From Sphingobacteriaceae bacterium (GTDB taxonomy: Bacteria > Bacteroidota > Bacteroidia > Sphingobacteriales > Sphingobacteriaceae): 46,573 nt of DNA. Each line of letters begins with the position of its first letter. Within the stretch, counting starts at the first letter, position 1. The position numbers were made by a program, and so were the translations under genes. This document shows, piece by piece, positions 36,271 to 43,349 of the stretch. The stretch covers positions 1 through 46,573 of the forward strand of contig CAHJXH010000005.1 in NCBI GenBank assembly GCA_903644075.1, read 5' to 3'. The notes below the pieces were generated by a model. It was given only the letters and a program-made list of their open reading frames with translations. It had not been told where the DNA came from and searched no databases.

Positions 36271-37587
36271 ATGAAAAAATTTCTGTCATCCCAAGTTTCC
36301 ACAATCGTTTATAGTTTTCGTTGTACGCTTATTGTTTTGCCTATTGCTATAGCTATTGGCAGTATGGTAGCCCTGTTTCTGTGGCTGCTGAGCTGGGCAA
36401 TCCATTATCGCTTTGCGCATCCCTGGTTGTTATACCTGTTGCCATTGGCGGGTGTTGCCATTCACTTTTTATATAAACTATACGGCAAATCAGCCGAGCG
36501 AGGCAACAACCTTATTATCGACGAAATTCACGAACCCGGCGCAGGCGTACCCAAACGTATGGCCCCGCTTATTTTGGTTACTACGGTTATTACGCATTTG
36601 TTCGGTGGCTCGGCAGGGCGTGAAGGTACGGCAGTGCAGATCGGCGGCAGCATAGCCAACTTTTTCGTCGGGCTGTTTAAACTTAACGATACTGACAAGC
36701 AAATGCTCCTTACCGCCGGTATAGCCGCAGGCTTCGGAGCCGTGTTCGGTACCCCTTTAACCGGAGCAATTTTTGCTTTGGAAGTGATCACTATCGGCAG
36801 GATAAATTACAATGCTTTGCTGCCTTGCCTCATCGCCGGTTTCGTTGGCGATGCCACCGTTGCCCTCTGGGGAATCCATCACACAGCCTACCATATCGAC
36901 GTAGTTAAGACCTCCGCCGAGTACTATAAGCACCATTTACCCACCGATTTCTTATTACTTATTAAAGTAATATTTGCATCGGCCTTATTTGGCCTGGCGA
37001 GCTATCTTTTTGCTAACGCGACGCATGCTGTTAAGGTTTTCTCGCTTAAGCTGATTAAGGTTGATTGGTTGATCCCGGTATGTGGCGGACTGGCAATTAT
37101 CGGCCTCACTTTCCTGATCGGCAAACCCGATTATCTGAGTTTGGGTGTAGAACCAGAACACCCCGGAGCCGTGACAATTGTCTCAGCCTTTCAACATGGC
37201 GGGGCTGATTTCTTTAGCTGGTTATGGAAACTCATTTATACCGCTATTACTTTAGGCACCGGTTTTAAAGGGGGAGAGGTTACACCGCTGTTTTATATAG
37301 GCGCCACCTTAGGCAATACCCTTGCCGAAATATTAAATGCCCCGATAAGCTTATTTGCTGCATTAGGTTTCGTCGCCGTATTTGCCGGAGCAACCAATAC
37401 GCCACTGGCCTGCACCCTAATGGGTATCGAACTATTTGGCGGCGAGCATGCCATGCTGTTTGCTATTGCCTGTTTTACCGCCTACTTTTTTAGTGGTGAC
37501 AGCGGCATTTACACTGCGCAACGAAAAGGCGATGCCAAGATTGAGAATAGTTATTGGAAAAAGCTATTTAATAAGTATAAAGGATAA
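36271..37587 (+). CDS. ClC-family antiporter, probable fluoride/proton exchanger (CLC-F)
   Basis: A 438-residue ClC protein with about ten membrane segments and no CBS domains. The first signature is FGGSAGREGTAVQIGG with the gating glutamate at residue 118; Pro of the usual GREGP is replaced by Thr, the change described for the CLC-F fluoride clade. The second signature is GTGFKGGEVTPLFYIGATLGN. The upstream gene control element is a fluoride riboswitch, which fits fluoride export far better than chloride conduction. It would expel F- in exchange for H+ from the cytoplasm. Whether the central-site Ser-to-Met change of CLC-F is present I could not align with certainty. Single-gene transcript. 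Confidence 0.85.
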   Translation: MKKFLSSQVSTIVYSFRCTLIVLPIAIAIGSMVALFLWLLSWAIHYRFAHPWLLYLLPLAGVAIHFLYKLYGKSAERGNNLIIDEIHEPGAGVPKRMAPLILVTTVITHLFGGSAGREGTAVQIGGSIANFFVGLFKLNDTDKQMLLTAGIAAGFGAVFGTPLTGAIFALEVITIGRINYNALLPCLIAGFVGDATVALWGIHHTAYHIDVVKTSAEYYKHHLPTDFLLLIKVIFASALFGLASYLFANATHAVKVFSLKLIKVDWLIPVCGGLAIIGLTFLIGKPDYLSLGVEPEHPGAVTIVSAFQHGGADFFSWLWKLIYTAITLGTGFKGGEVTPLFYIGATLGNTLAEILNAPISLFAALGFVAVFAGATNTPLACTLMGIELFGGEHAMLFAIACFTAYFFSGDSGIYTAQRKGDAKIENSYWKKLFNKYKG

Positions 37588-37640
37588 AGCACTGTTTCCT
37601 TTCTTGAGAGGGGTTAGGGATGTGTTAGTCAATGTGATTA

Positions 37641-37711
37641 GCCTAAATTATACCCCTTATGAGCATTTCTGCAAAAAGCACCGGCAGTAATTTTCCCTTA
37701 AAAGGGGCATG
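37641..37711 (+). repeat. Dispersed repeat family 1, copy C (truncated)
   Basis: It matches the first half of copy A: TATACCCCTTATGAGCATTT, GCACCGGCAGTAATTTTCCC and the CCCTT-AA-AAGGG hairpin, then diverges. It lies in the 222-nt spacer downstream of the ClC gene, which has no other feature that I can support. Confidence 0.75.
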
Positions 37712-37809
37712 CTGAGACTGCTTGCAGGCTATACAATTTGAAAGTAAAAACCTACCTTGGGAAAACATATTCCATCTACAGCGTTTAATCTATATTAACA
37801 TAAACCATC

Positions 37810-38295
37810 ATGACAACTTTTAAGAAGATACTCATTGGCATTGACGATAGTAAATTTGCTAAACATGCCACCAAAACAGGTTTCGACCTGGCTAAGCAGT
37901 TTGGTGCCGCTGTTGGGCTGGTGCATATTATCGAAGCTGCTTACGTGCCGGGGCCGGTTGCCGATACCACTTTAGGCATGCCGCTTGAAACCGGGACTAA
38001 CCTGGCAAGTTTAGAATTGATGGATATTCAAACCCATATTTCTGATGATATTATTGCCAATACCATCAAAGAGTATGGCGAAGGCTTAGAGGTAACCCAC
38101 TTTACCGATTATGGCTCAACAGCCGATGGCATCATTAACTGCAGTAAAGAATTTAACGCCGATTTGATTGTAATTGGTACCCATAGTCGCACCGGTTTCG
38201 ATCGCCTGTTTATGGGCAGCGTTGCCGAACACGTGGTGCGCCACGCCGAAATGCCGGTATTGGTGGTGCCGTTTGCTGAAGAAGTTAGTGAATGA
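37810..38295 (+). CDS. Universal stress protein (UspA family)
   Basis: A 161-residue single-domain Usp. It begins KKILIGIDDSKFAKHATKTGFDLA (the usual first strand and helix; Asp in GIDDS contacts adenine), and ends with the nucleotide loop VIGTHSRTGFDRLFMGSVAEHVVRHAEMPVLVVP, in which G-x2-G-x9-G-S/T spacing (GTHSRTG...GS) suggests ATP binding. Usp proteins accumulate in stress and act as sensors or scaffolds in the cytosol. Upstream spacer carries repeat copy C; it is convergent with the SerB fusion. Confidence 0.92.
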   Translation: MTTFKKILIGIDDSKFAKHATKTGFDLAKQFGAAVGLVHIIEAAYVPGPVADTTLGMPLETGTNLASLELMDIQTHISDDIIANTIKEYGEGLEVTHFTDYGSTADGIINCSKEFNADLIVIGTHSRTGFDRLFMGSVAEHVVRHAEMPVLVVPFAEEVSE

Positions 38296-38359
38296 ATTAG
38301 TTGCGAGTTAGTGAATAGAAAAGGCCTTTATCACTAATTCACAACTCACTAAATCGAAA
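38296..38359. terminator. Quasi-palindromic spacer / shared terminator between usp and the SerB fusion
   Basis: The left half (GAATTAGTTGCGAGTTAGTGAAT) and right half (ATCACTAATTCACAACTCACTAAAT) are imperfectly complementary around AAAAGGCCTTTAT, giving a hairpin of roughly 24 bp with mismatches between convergent stops. Confidence 0.6.
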
Positions 38360-39652
38360 CTAATATAAAAGTCTAAACTTTATCGTTTGCGGGATGGCTT
38401 TAAGCTGATCCAGTACATCGGCATCATAGCCTTTATTTACATCCGTAATTACATAACCAATTTGCGGGTTAGTTACCAGGAACTCGCCTACTATATTGAT
38501 GTTGTGCTTGGCAAATACCTCGTTGATCTTGGCCAATATGCCCGGTACGTTTTGGTGGATGTGAATGAGCCTGTGCGCGTTGCTCACACGTGGCGGCTGC
38601 AGATCGGGGAAGTTACAGCTGGTATGGGTTTTGCCCTCGTTCATAAATGAGATTACACGTTTGGGTATAAAATCAAAACTGCGGGGATTGTTTTTAGGGT
38701 CGTCGAATATGATTACGCCGTTTTCGCAGGCTGTATCAGATAATTTGCGACTTGCTACCTTGCCAAAACACCCGATCACTTTTAGTCGCGGTGCGCTTTC
38801 AATCTGCTCTGGTGTTGGCTGTACGTCTTCGCTGCAAAGCAACACGCCGGCTTCCTCCAGATACTTATCCTCAATAGTATCGCGCTGGCGAACATTGTAG
38901 CCTTCTTTCTGCATCTGGCTGATCGCTTCTTCATCAACATGACCCACTATCAGGCATTTGATCCTGTTTTTAGGGTACGAGATAGCGCGGGGCAGCCTAT
39001 TGATGTATAAAAACTCATCGAAGCTTGGGGTAATATGGTCGGCTTTTTCGGTTACCGATTTACGTTCGATGTTCTCGGTATAGGCGAAGAATTTCTTGAT
39101 CATGCCCGATTCTTTCAGCTGGAAATCTGAGTACCCATCGCCGATACCGAAGATATCACCCGGCAGGTTCAGCTCTTTCAGCAGTTTAACTTTGCCGCCT
39201 TCCTGCGAGAGCGGGTTGGTGCGGTCGTAACCTATAATTTTATCATCATCGTCAAATATGAAAGTATTGGCATAAATGTTCTCTTTCTTAATGTGGTACT
39301 CGGTAACTACCGGGATAATGAATTCCTTAAACCCGCCCGAAACGATGAGCACCTCATCCTGGTGGTTTTTAAAGAAATCGCTGTTGCGCGAAAACGAGGT
39401 TGATACCTTTTTACGCAGGTGGCGCACCAGCAGTTTCAGGTGGTCGCGGGTGGCTTCGAGTAACTTTACACGCTGCTCCAGACTATCGGTGAACGACAGG
39501 CGGCCTTCCATCGAAGCATTGGTTAAATCTTCAATCTTCTTGTAAATCAGCTCGCGGTCGGGGTGCTCTTTTAGCGAAATACGGGCCAGTTCATCAAGGG
39601 CTTCTACCTGGGTAAATGTGCTGTCGAAATCAATGATATAATACTGGCTCAT
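38360..39652 (-). CDS. serB: Phosphoserine phosphatase fused to an NAD-domain-less SerA (ACT) moiety
   Basis: 430 residues. Residues 1-215 are a HAD-IB phosphatase: DFDST (nucleophile Asp8, Asp10), VSGGF (104-108), Lys154 region EGGKVKLL, and GIGDGYSDFQL (169-179). It dephosphorylates phosphoserine. Residues 230-430 align with E. coli-type 3-phosphoglycerate dehydrogenase: the N-terminal half of the substrate domain (KCLIVGHVDEEAISQM ... NGVIIFDDPKNNPRS) jumps directly to FMNEGKTHTSCNFPDLQPP and the ACT domain, ending LKAIPQTIKFRLLY as in SerA. About 200 residues with the Rossmann fold and catalytic Arg/Glu/His are missing. The serine-contacting residues of the ACT domain (His366, Asn368, Asn386) are kept. 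Convergent with usp. Confidence 0.85.
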   Translation of the reverse strand: MSQYYIIDFDSTFTQVEALDELARISLKEHPDRELIYKKIEDLTNASMEGRLSFTDSLEQRVKLLEATRDHLKLLVRHLRKKVSTSFSRNSDFFKNHQDEVLIVSGGFKEFIIPVVTEYHIKKENIYANTFIFDDDDKIIGYDRTNPLSQEGGKVKLLKELNLPGDIFGIGDGYSDFQLKESGMIKKFFAYTENIERKSVTEKADHITPSFDEFLYINRLPRAISYPKNRIKCLIVGHVDEEAISQMQKEGYNVRQRDTIEDKYLEEAGVLLCSEDVQPTPEQIESAPRLKVIGCFGKVASRKLSDTACENGVIIFDDPKNNPRSFDFIPKRVISFMNEGKTHTSCNFPDLQPPRVSNAHRLIHIHQNVPGILAKINEVFAKHNINIVGEFLVTNPQIGYVITDVNKGYDADVLDQLKAIPQTIKFRLLY

Positions 39653-39937
39653 AGTGTTTAGTATACATTAAGGTTTGCGCAAAAATGCAAAATTTAAAAT
39701 GAGGATGAAGATTAAAATGAAAATCGTTTGTGCTTAGAGCCAAGAGACCAGAAACAAGAGACAAGATGAAAGCATTGTTGTTGTTGTTGAGGATAGAATG
39801 GGTTGGCGTTCAACCGCCTGTCCGTCTGCTTCCCCTCCCGTACATGCTGTTACATGGCGGACAGGGTGTGACGAAGTAGAAACACGTGGCCCGCGTGCAG
39901 CATGGGGGAGTGTAACCGGGCTTTGATTTATATCACA
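39653..39937. repeat. Spacer with GC-rich dispersed repeat family 2, copy 1
   Basis: The 285-nt spacer has purine-rich low-complexity words (CAAGAGAC type, about 39730-39770), then a GC-rich repeat at about 39819-39915: CCTGTCCG ... CGGACAGG and CTCCC..CATGCTG / CAGCATGGGGGAG inverted pairs, and the word ACATGGCGGACAGGGTGTGACG shared with 40772-40793. No gene. Confidence 0.6.
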
Positions 39938-40576
39938 TTACCATGTTAGAAGTGCATTTGGAAAATTAGCTGGGACGCTCTGTGTTATAACTTTATTTGA
40001 TGGAAACATAGTAACCCTGTAAGCAATTAGCCAAGTATTTTGTTCTTTATGTGTAATAACTGTTTGTATGAAATTTCCATTTCTTGCCATTATCGTTATA
40101 CTGTAAATACCTCCATCAATAAATTTATATGGGAACGTATTCATAGTAATTCCTGTCCTTGGCATAATTTCGTGTAGGGGGAAAGTTTTATTGTATGGCT
40201 CAAGTAAGTCCAGATTAATTCCCATGTTTGTCATATTAGAAGGATTATTCATAACCCGTTGATTACTTTTAACGTCACTTATCGTCATTTGAGTTGCCGT
40301 TATTGGATAGTCCCCTTGATTAGATATGACGTACTGTGATACCCCAAACACAGGATCAATATCATGAAAAACGACTAAAGGATAAGAATCACCACCCGTT
40401 ATTACGCTGTTTATTTTAAGTGACTGTTCCAGTATTTTAGCCTGTTCAGCTTTGTTTGCATCAGACTCTTTATTAGATTTTATGTTAACTAAAACCGTAC
40501 CTAATAAGGTTATTATTCCCCCCACAATTACGATCCAATCAGATCCACTTACTAAGAAATCAACAAGTTTTTTCAT
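39938..40576 (-). CDS. Orphan membrane-anchored protein, unknown
   Basis: A 212-residue protein with one N-terminal membrane helix (about residues 13-31, DWIVIVGGIITLLGTVLVNI), then a short charged coil (NKESDANKAEQAKILEQSLK) and about 150 residues of predicted beta-rich domain (VFGVSQYVISNQGDYPITATQM; GGIYSITIMARNGNFIQTVIT). I do not recognise a family. Base composition is more AT-rich than the surrounding core genes, and the gene lies between two copies of a GC-rich repeat, so it appears to belong to an accessory patch. Confidence 0.55.
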   Translation of the reverse strand: MKKLVDFLVSGSDWIVIVGGIITLLGTVLVNIKSNKESDANKAEQAKILEQSLKINSVITGGDSYPLVVFHDIDPVFGVSQYVISNQGDYPITATQMTISDVKSNQRVMNNPSNMTNMGINLDLLEPYNKTFPLHEIMPRTGITMNTFPYKFIDGGIYSITIMARNGNFIQTVITHKEQNTWLIAYRVTMFPSNKVITQSVPANFPNALLTW

Positions 40577-40674
40577 TTATGAAAAAGATACAAAATGTTC
40601 GGGCATTTCCAATGTTTGTGTCTTGTTATTTTTATGAAATCTTCTAAGTTTGATATTATCATTCGTTGCAGCGT

Positions 40675-40830
40675 GGTCTCTCGTAGAGGACCCTGCGTTA
40701 TGCAATCAACCAATCACCCCCGCTTAGCATTCGTGGCAGGGGCCTCTCCGAGAGACCCTGCTGAGACTGAAACATGGCGGACAGGATGTGACGCATTAGG
40801 CACACGCGGCACGCGTGCGTTGGCAAGGGC
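40675..40830. repeat. GC-rich dispersed repeat family 2, copy 2, with an inverted-repeat hairpin
   Basis: GGTCTCTCGTAGAGG (40675-40689) pairs with CCTCTCCGAGAGACC (40743-40757, one mismatch), with further complementary CCCTGC/GCAGGG inside. After it come the ACATGGCGGACAGGATGTGACG word and the CACACGCGGCACGCGTGCG word. The first is shared with the copy at 39852-39873, the second with 42261-42280 (inverted). Confidence 0.65.
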
Positions 40831-40867
40831 GGCAAGTTTATTTGAAAATAATTTGGATATTTATAGA

Positions 40868-41496
40868 ATGAGCGAGAATAACCAGTCATTTGGATACATA
40901 CAGCCATTAATAGAAACACCAAATAGTAACTCATATAATTTATTGTTGGGCAATCAGTTATTTTTACGCGGTCAGATACTTGGGCTTACTGTAAGAATAG
41001 AACGTAAAATAAACGACTATTTATCTTCTTATTTTTGTGATACATTTAAAAAGAAGAATCAAATAAATGAGCTTTTGTTTTTTACGGAAAAAATTTCGTT
41101 AGACATGAAAAGGCAAATGTTTGTAAGTCTATTAAAAGCAACGAATCTCTTTACATTATCAAATACCCTGAGTTCTTAAAAAGTTTGGAGGATATCGTGC
41201 CACACAGAAATGTATTTGCACATTTAGAGGTTATCCCGATTTATGATCTTCCAAAAGAAGATAGAAAAAAATTAGTTTTTAAAAAATATACAAACGGTGT
41301 TTTGAAACCTAAGAAATATACAATAGATGATATTGTAGACTTACAGGTAAAAATGGAATATGTTGATTTTAGTTTGGATGTTATTTTGCAAGAATTGCCG
41401 CCTTACTTAGCGAATCTTGCGTTATGCGATGACTATTCAAAATTGCTCTGCACTCGTGAGAGGGTTCGTTTGCATGAGGCCCTACTGTTACATTAA
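40868..41496 (+). pseudogene. HEPN-like protein gene, interrupted by a frameshift near 41135
   Basis: The first frame starts at ATG 40868 (MSENNQSFGYIQPLIETP) and stops at 41179; the second frame is open from 41071 to 41496. Joined near the ATTAAAAGC run (41131-41139) they give about 208 residues: helical VRIERKINDYLSSYFCDTF, then NESLYIIKYPEFLKSLEDIVPHRNVFAHLEV. R-N-x-x-x-H (RNVFAH) is the Rx4-6H active-site motif of HEPN ribonucleases. One missing A in the A-run would restore the frame. Either a sequencing error or true decay. The open frame continues upstream into repeat DNA, which I exclude. HEPN proteins often act in defence or toxin-antitoxin systems; no nucleotidyltransferase partner is beside it. 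Confidence 0.55.
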
Positions 41497-41541
41497 TAGG
41501 ATTACCTATATGCCAATTGAAGCAAACTTAAGGCATAAAAA

Positions 41542-41561
41542 AAGCCCCGATAGGGGCTTTC
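41542..41561. terminator. Terminator between the HEPN-like gene and hicA-like gene
   Basis: A perfect 8-bp stem (41542-41549 with 41554-41561), GATA loop, preceded by an A-run; between convergent genes. Confidence 0.85.
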
Positions 41562-41581
41562 AATTCTATATATAAAACGGT

Positions 41582-41836
41582 TTAATCACCATCTATTCCG
41601 TGTCTTTTATGCGCTGCGTCTACAATGGCCTGAGCAAGTCTTGCCTCTTCTGGCGTTTCTACACCTAATGTCTTACAGATACGACATACAGACGCTGGAT
41701 ATAACTCAACGTCTTTTGGTATTCCAGACATCTTTCCAGATAATACATTTCTCATAACTGTATAACCCCTCCGGTCATTTCTGACCACAATACACTCTGA
41801 CTGTTCAAGATAGTTTATTAAATCGCTTCTAATCAT
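41582..41836 (-). CDS. HicA-like partner protein lacking the catalytic histidine
   Basis: An 84-residue protein. MIRSDLINYLEQSECIVVRNDRRGYTVMRN followed by GIPKDVELYPASVCRICKTLGVETP follows the order of HicA toxins (N-terminal helix; strand; the H-containing loop; 'P..EL..gtl..Ilk..gi'). The conserved His of HicA (usually in G-S-H-H-x-F) is replaced in RRGYTVM, so RNase activity by the known mechanism is doubtful. A 25-residue C-terminal helix (EEARLAQAIVDAAHKRHG) is additional. Its start overlaps the stop of the upstream HicB-like gene by 4 nt, the usual coupling of a hicBA pair. Could be a distinct DNA-binding regulator instead. Confidence 0.55.
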   Translation of the reverse strand: MIRSDLINYLEQSECIVVRNDRRGYTVMRNVLSGKMSGIPKDVELYPASVCRICKTLGVETPEEARLAQAIVDAAHKRHGIDGD

Positions 41837-42081
41837 GAGAAATGTAAATTAAATGATTCAGTTGTAACATTTCCATCCTCATCATCTTCCATTTCACTTT
41901 TTTTAAACTCAAGCATGAGCTTTAGGGCTTCCATCAAATTGTTTTTTGCCTCGACCTTATTTACCCCTTGAGCAATAACCTCTGGGAACTCTGCAAAATA
42001 AGCAGTTATACCATCGGTTACTGGGTCTTGTATCATCACTCCTGTGATAGATATTGTTTGTTCGCCTTGATTGATTTCCAT
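41833..42081 (-). CDS. HicB-like antitoxin-family protein
   Basis: An 82-residue protein with the HicB partial RNase-H-like fold: DPVTDGITAYFAEFPEVIAQGVNKVEAKNNLMEALKLMLEFKK. The YFAEFPEVIAQG and EAKNNLMEAL parts are the family core. It has no C-terminal DNA-binding helix-turn-helix or ribbon-helix-helix, so autoregulation would require a partner. First gene of a two-gene unit with the HicA-like protein and preceded by a textbook promoter. AT-rich, in the accessory patch. Confidence 0.7.
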   Translation of the reverse strand: MEINQGEQTISITGVMIQDPVTDGITAYFAEFPEVIAQGVNKVEAKNNLMEALKLMLEFKKSEMEDDEDGNVTTESFNLHFS

Positions 42082-42103
42082 GTTGTCGATTATAGGGATT
42101 ATT

Positions 42104-42133
42104 CAAATATATTGAATATATATATTTATACAA
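42104..42133 (-). promoter_or_regulatory. Consensus Bacteroidota promoter of the hicBA-like pair
   Basis: On the minus strand: TTG (42133-42131), exactly 19 nt, then TATATTTG (42111-42104), a perfect TTG-N19-TAnnTTTG. Predicted start near 42098, giving a 15-20 nt leader. Confidence 0.75.
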
Positions 42134-42254
42134 GCGCAACGAAATAATTGTTGCAATTATTTTACTATTATTTCACACAATCAGGATCATTTTTCCGGCG
42201 AAGTACGCAGGGAGTGAGGGCAAGTGTACATTTTGCCAACGCCAATTCCCCTTA

Positions 42255-42290
42255 TGCTGGCGCACGCGTGTCGCGTGTGATTTAGGAGTC
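42255..42290 (-). repeat. GC-rich dispersed repeat family 2, copy 3 (fragment, inverted)
   Basis: The reverse complement of 42261-42280 (TCACACGCGACACGCGTGCG) matches the GGCACACGCGGCACGCGTGCG word of copy 2 with three changes. It lies just outside the HicBA-like unit, so family-2 copies bound the AT-rich patch on both sides. Confidence 0.5.
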
Positions 42291-42304
42291 TTTCTTCCTT
42301 ATTC

Positions 42305-43276
42305 CTAAAGTCCCGCCAACGCTGCCACTACCTCATCAATAGTCCTATCCACAGGTTTAAATTCAAACCCAATGGCTTTCTTGATCTTGGCGTTATCATA
42401 GTTCTGCACTAAACTGGCAGATTGTGCGGATATTTTATCGAGCGAGGGAGATTTGCCGGTTATACTGCCAATAAGAGATGCACCTCGCCAGGCCAGCTCC
42501 AGCATCCAGGGTTTGGCCTGTCGCGATGGTTGTTTTACTTGGAATTTATCGGCAACGGTGTTAAACAGGTCTTTGTAGTACCAGTTTTCGGCGTTGATAA
42601 TGTAACGCTCGGCAGTAATATCGCTGTTCATCAGGGCAATCATGCAGCGGGCCACGTCGGCAACATCAACCAGGCCAACGCTGCCCCCGGTATAAAAGCC
42701 TAAGCCTTTGCGCACGGTCTCAAATATCGCCCCGCTGCCTTCGGTGCCTGCGCTTGCGCCTATGATGAGGGAAGGATTAACCACTACGGCATCCAAACCT
42801 TCGGCAATGCCGCGCCATACTTCCATCTCGCTCTCCAGTTTCGATATGGCGTATACGTTGTTAACCGGGGTTTCTTCGATATAATGTTTCTCGGTAATCA
42901 GTTCGCCCGTTTTGGCGGTACCTACTGCGGCTATAGAACTTACGTGCAGCAAGCGCGCCCCGGCATCGATACAGGCATTAACCACATTGGCCGTGCCGGT
43001 AACGTTGGTGGTAATCATCGGCTCTTTATCAACCTGTTTAAATGATACCCATGCCGCACAATGGTAAACCTGGGTTACGCCTTCCATAGCGGTTTCCAGC
43101 GCAAAAATATCGCATATATCGGCCTCAACCCATTCAATGAGGTTGCTGTATTTAAGAAGCGTTTGTGGAATGACAGAATGGTTGCGCCGGGTGCAACGTA
43201 CAGGTAAGCCTGTTTCGGCAAGCTGCCTAACCAGCTCAGTACCCAAAAAACCTGTTGCGCCGGTTACCAGTATCAT
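42305..43276 (-). CDS. NAD-dependent epimerase/dehydratase (extended SDR, dihydroflavonol-reductase-like)
   Basis: A 323-residue extended short-chain dehydrogenase. The Rossmann motif is ILVTGATGFLGTELVRQL at the N-terminus, then VEADICD, VYHCAAWVSF, VSSIAAVG, and the catalytic YAISKLESE (Y-x3-K). Substrate specificity cannot be deduced; relatives act on nucleotide sugars, steroid or flavonoid-like ketones. It is divergent from the ureohydrolase-like gene across 73 nt and ends against a repeat fragment. Confidence 0.88.
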   Translation of the reverse strand: MILVTGATGFLGTELVRQLAETGLPVRCTRRNHSVIPQTLLKYSNLIEWVEADICDIFALETAMEGVTQVYHCAAWVSFKQVDKEPMITTNVTGTANVVNACIDAGARLLHVSSIAAVGTAKTGELITEKHYIEETPVNNVYAISKLESEMEVWRGIAEGLDAVVVNPSLIIGASAGTEGSGAIFETVRKGLGFYTGGSVGLVDVADVARCMIALMNSDITAERYIINAENWYYKDLFNTVADKFQVKQPSRQAKPWMLELAWRGASLIGSITGKSPSLDKISAQSASLVQNYDNAKIKKAIGFEFKPVDRTIDEVVAALAGL

Positions 43277-43349
43277 GCTTGTAATTTTTTAGAAAACAGT
43301 GCAAATTAATCGAATTAAATTGATATTTGAGCTTTTGTAAAGCATCCCT

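Noticed and set aside
40595..40867. N-terminal extension of the HEPN-like reading frame
   Set aside because: The extension runs through repeat family 2 and its hairpin; composition is unlike the rest of the protein, and ATG at 40868 gives a natural start.
41130..41142. Programmed -1 frameshift in the HEPN-like gene
   Set aside because: The zero-frame codons TTA AAA do not form an X-XXY-YYZ slippery heptamer and no downstream stem-loop was seen; a simple indel is more likely.
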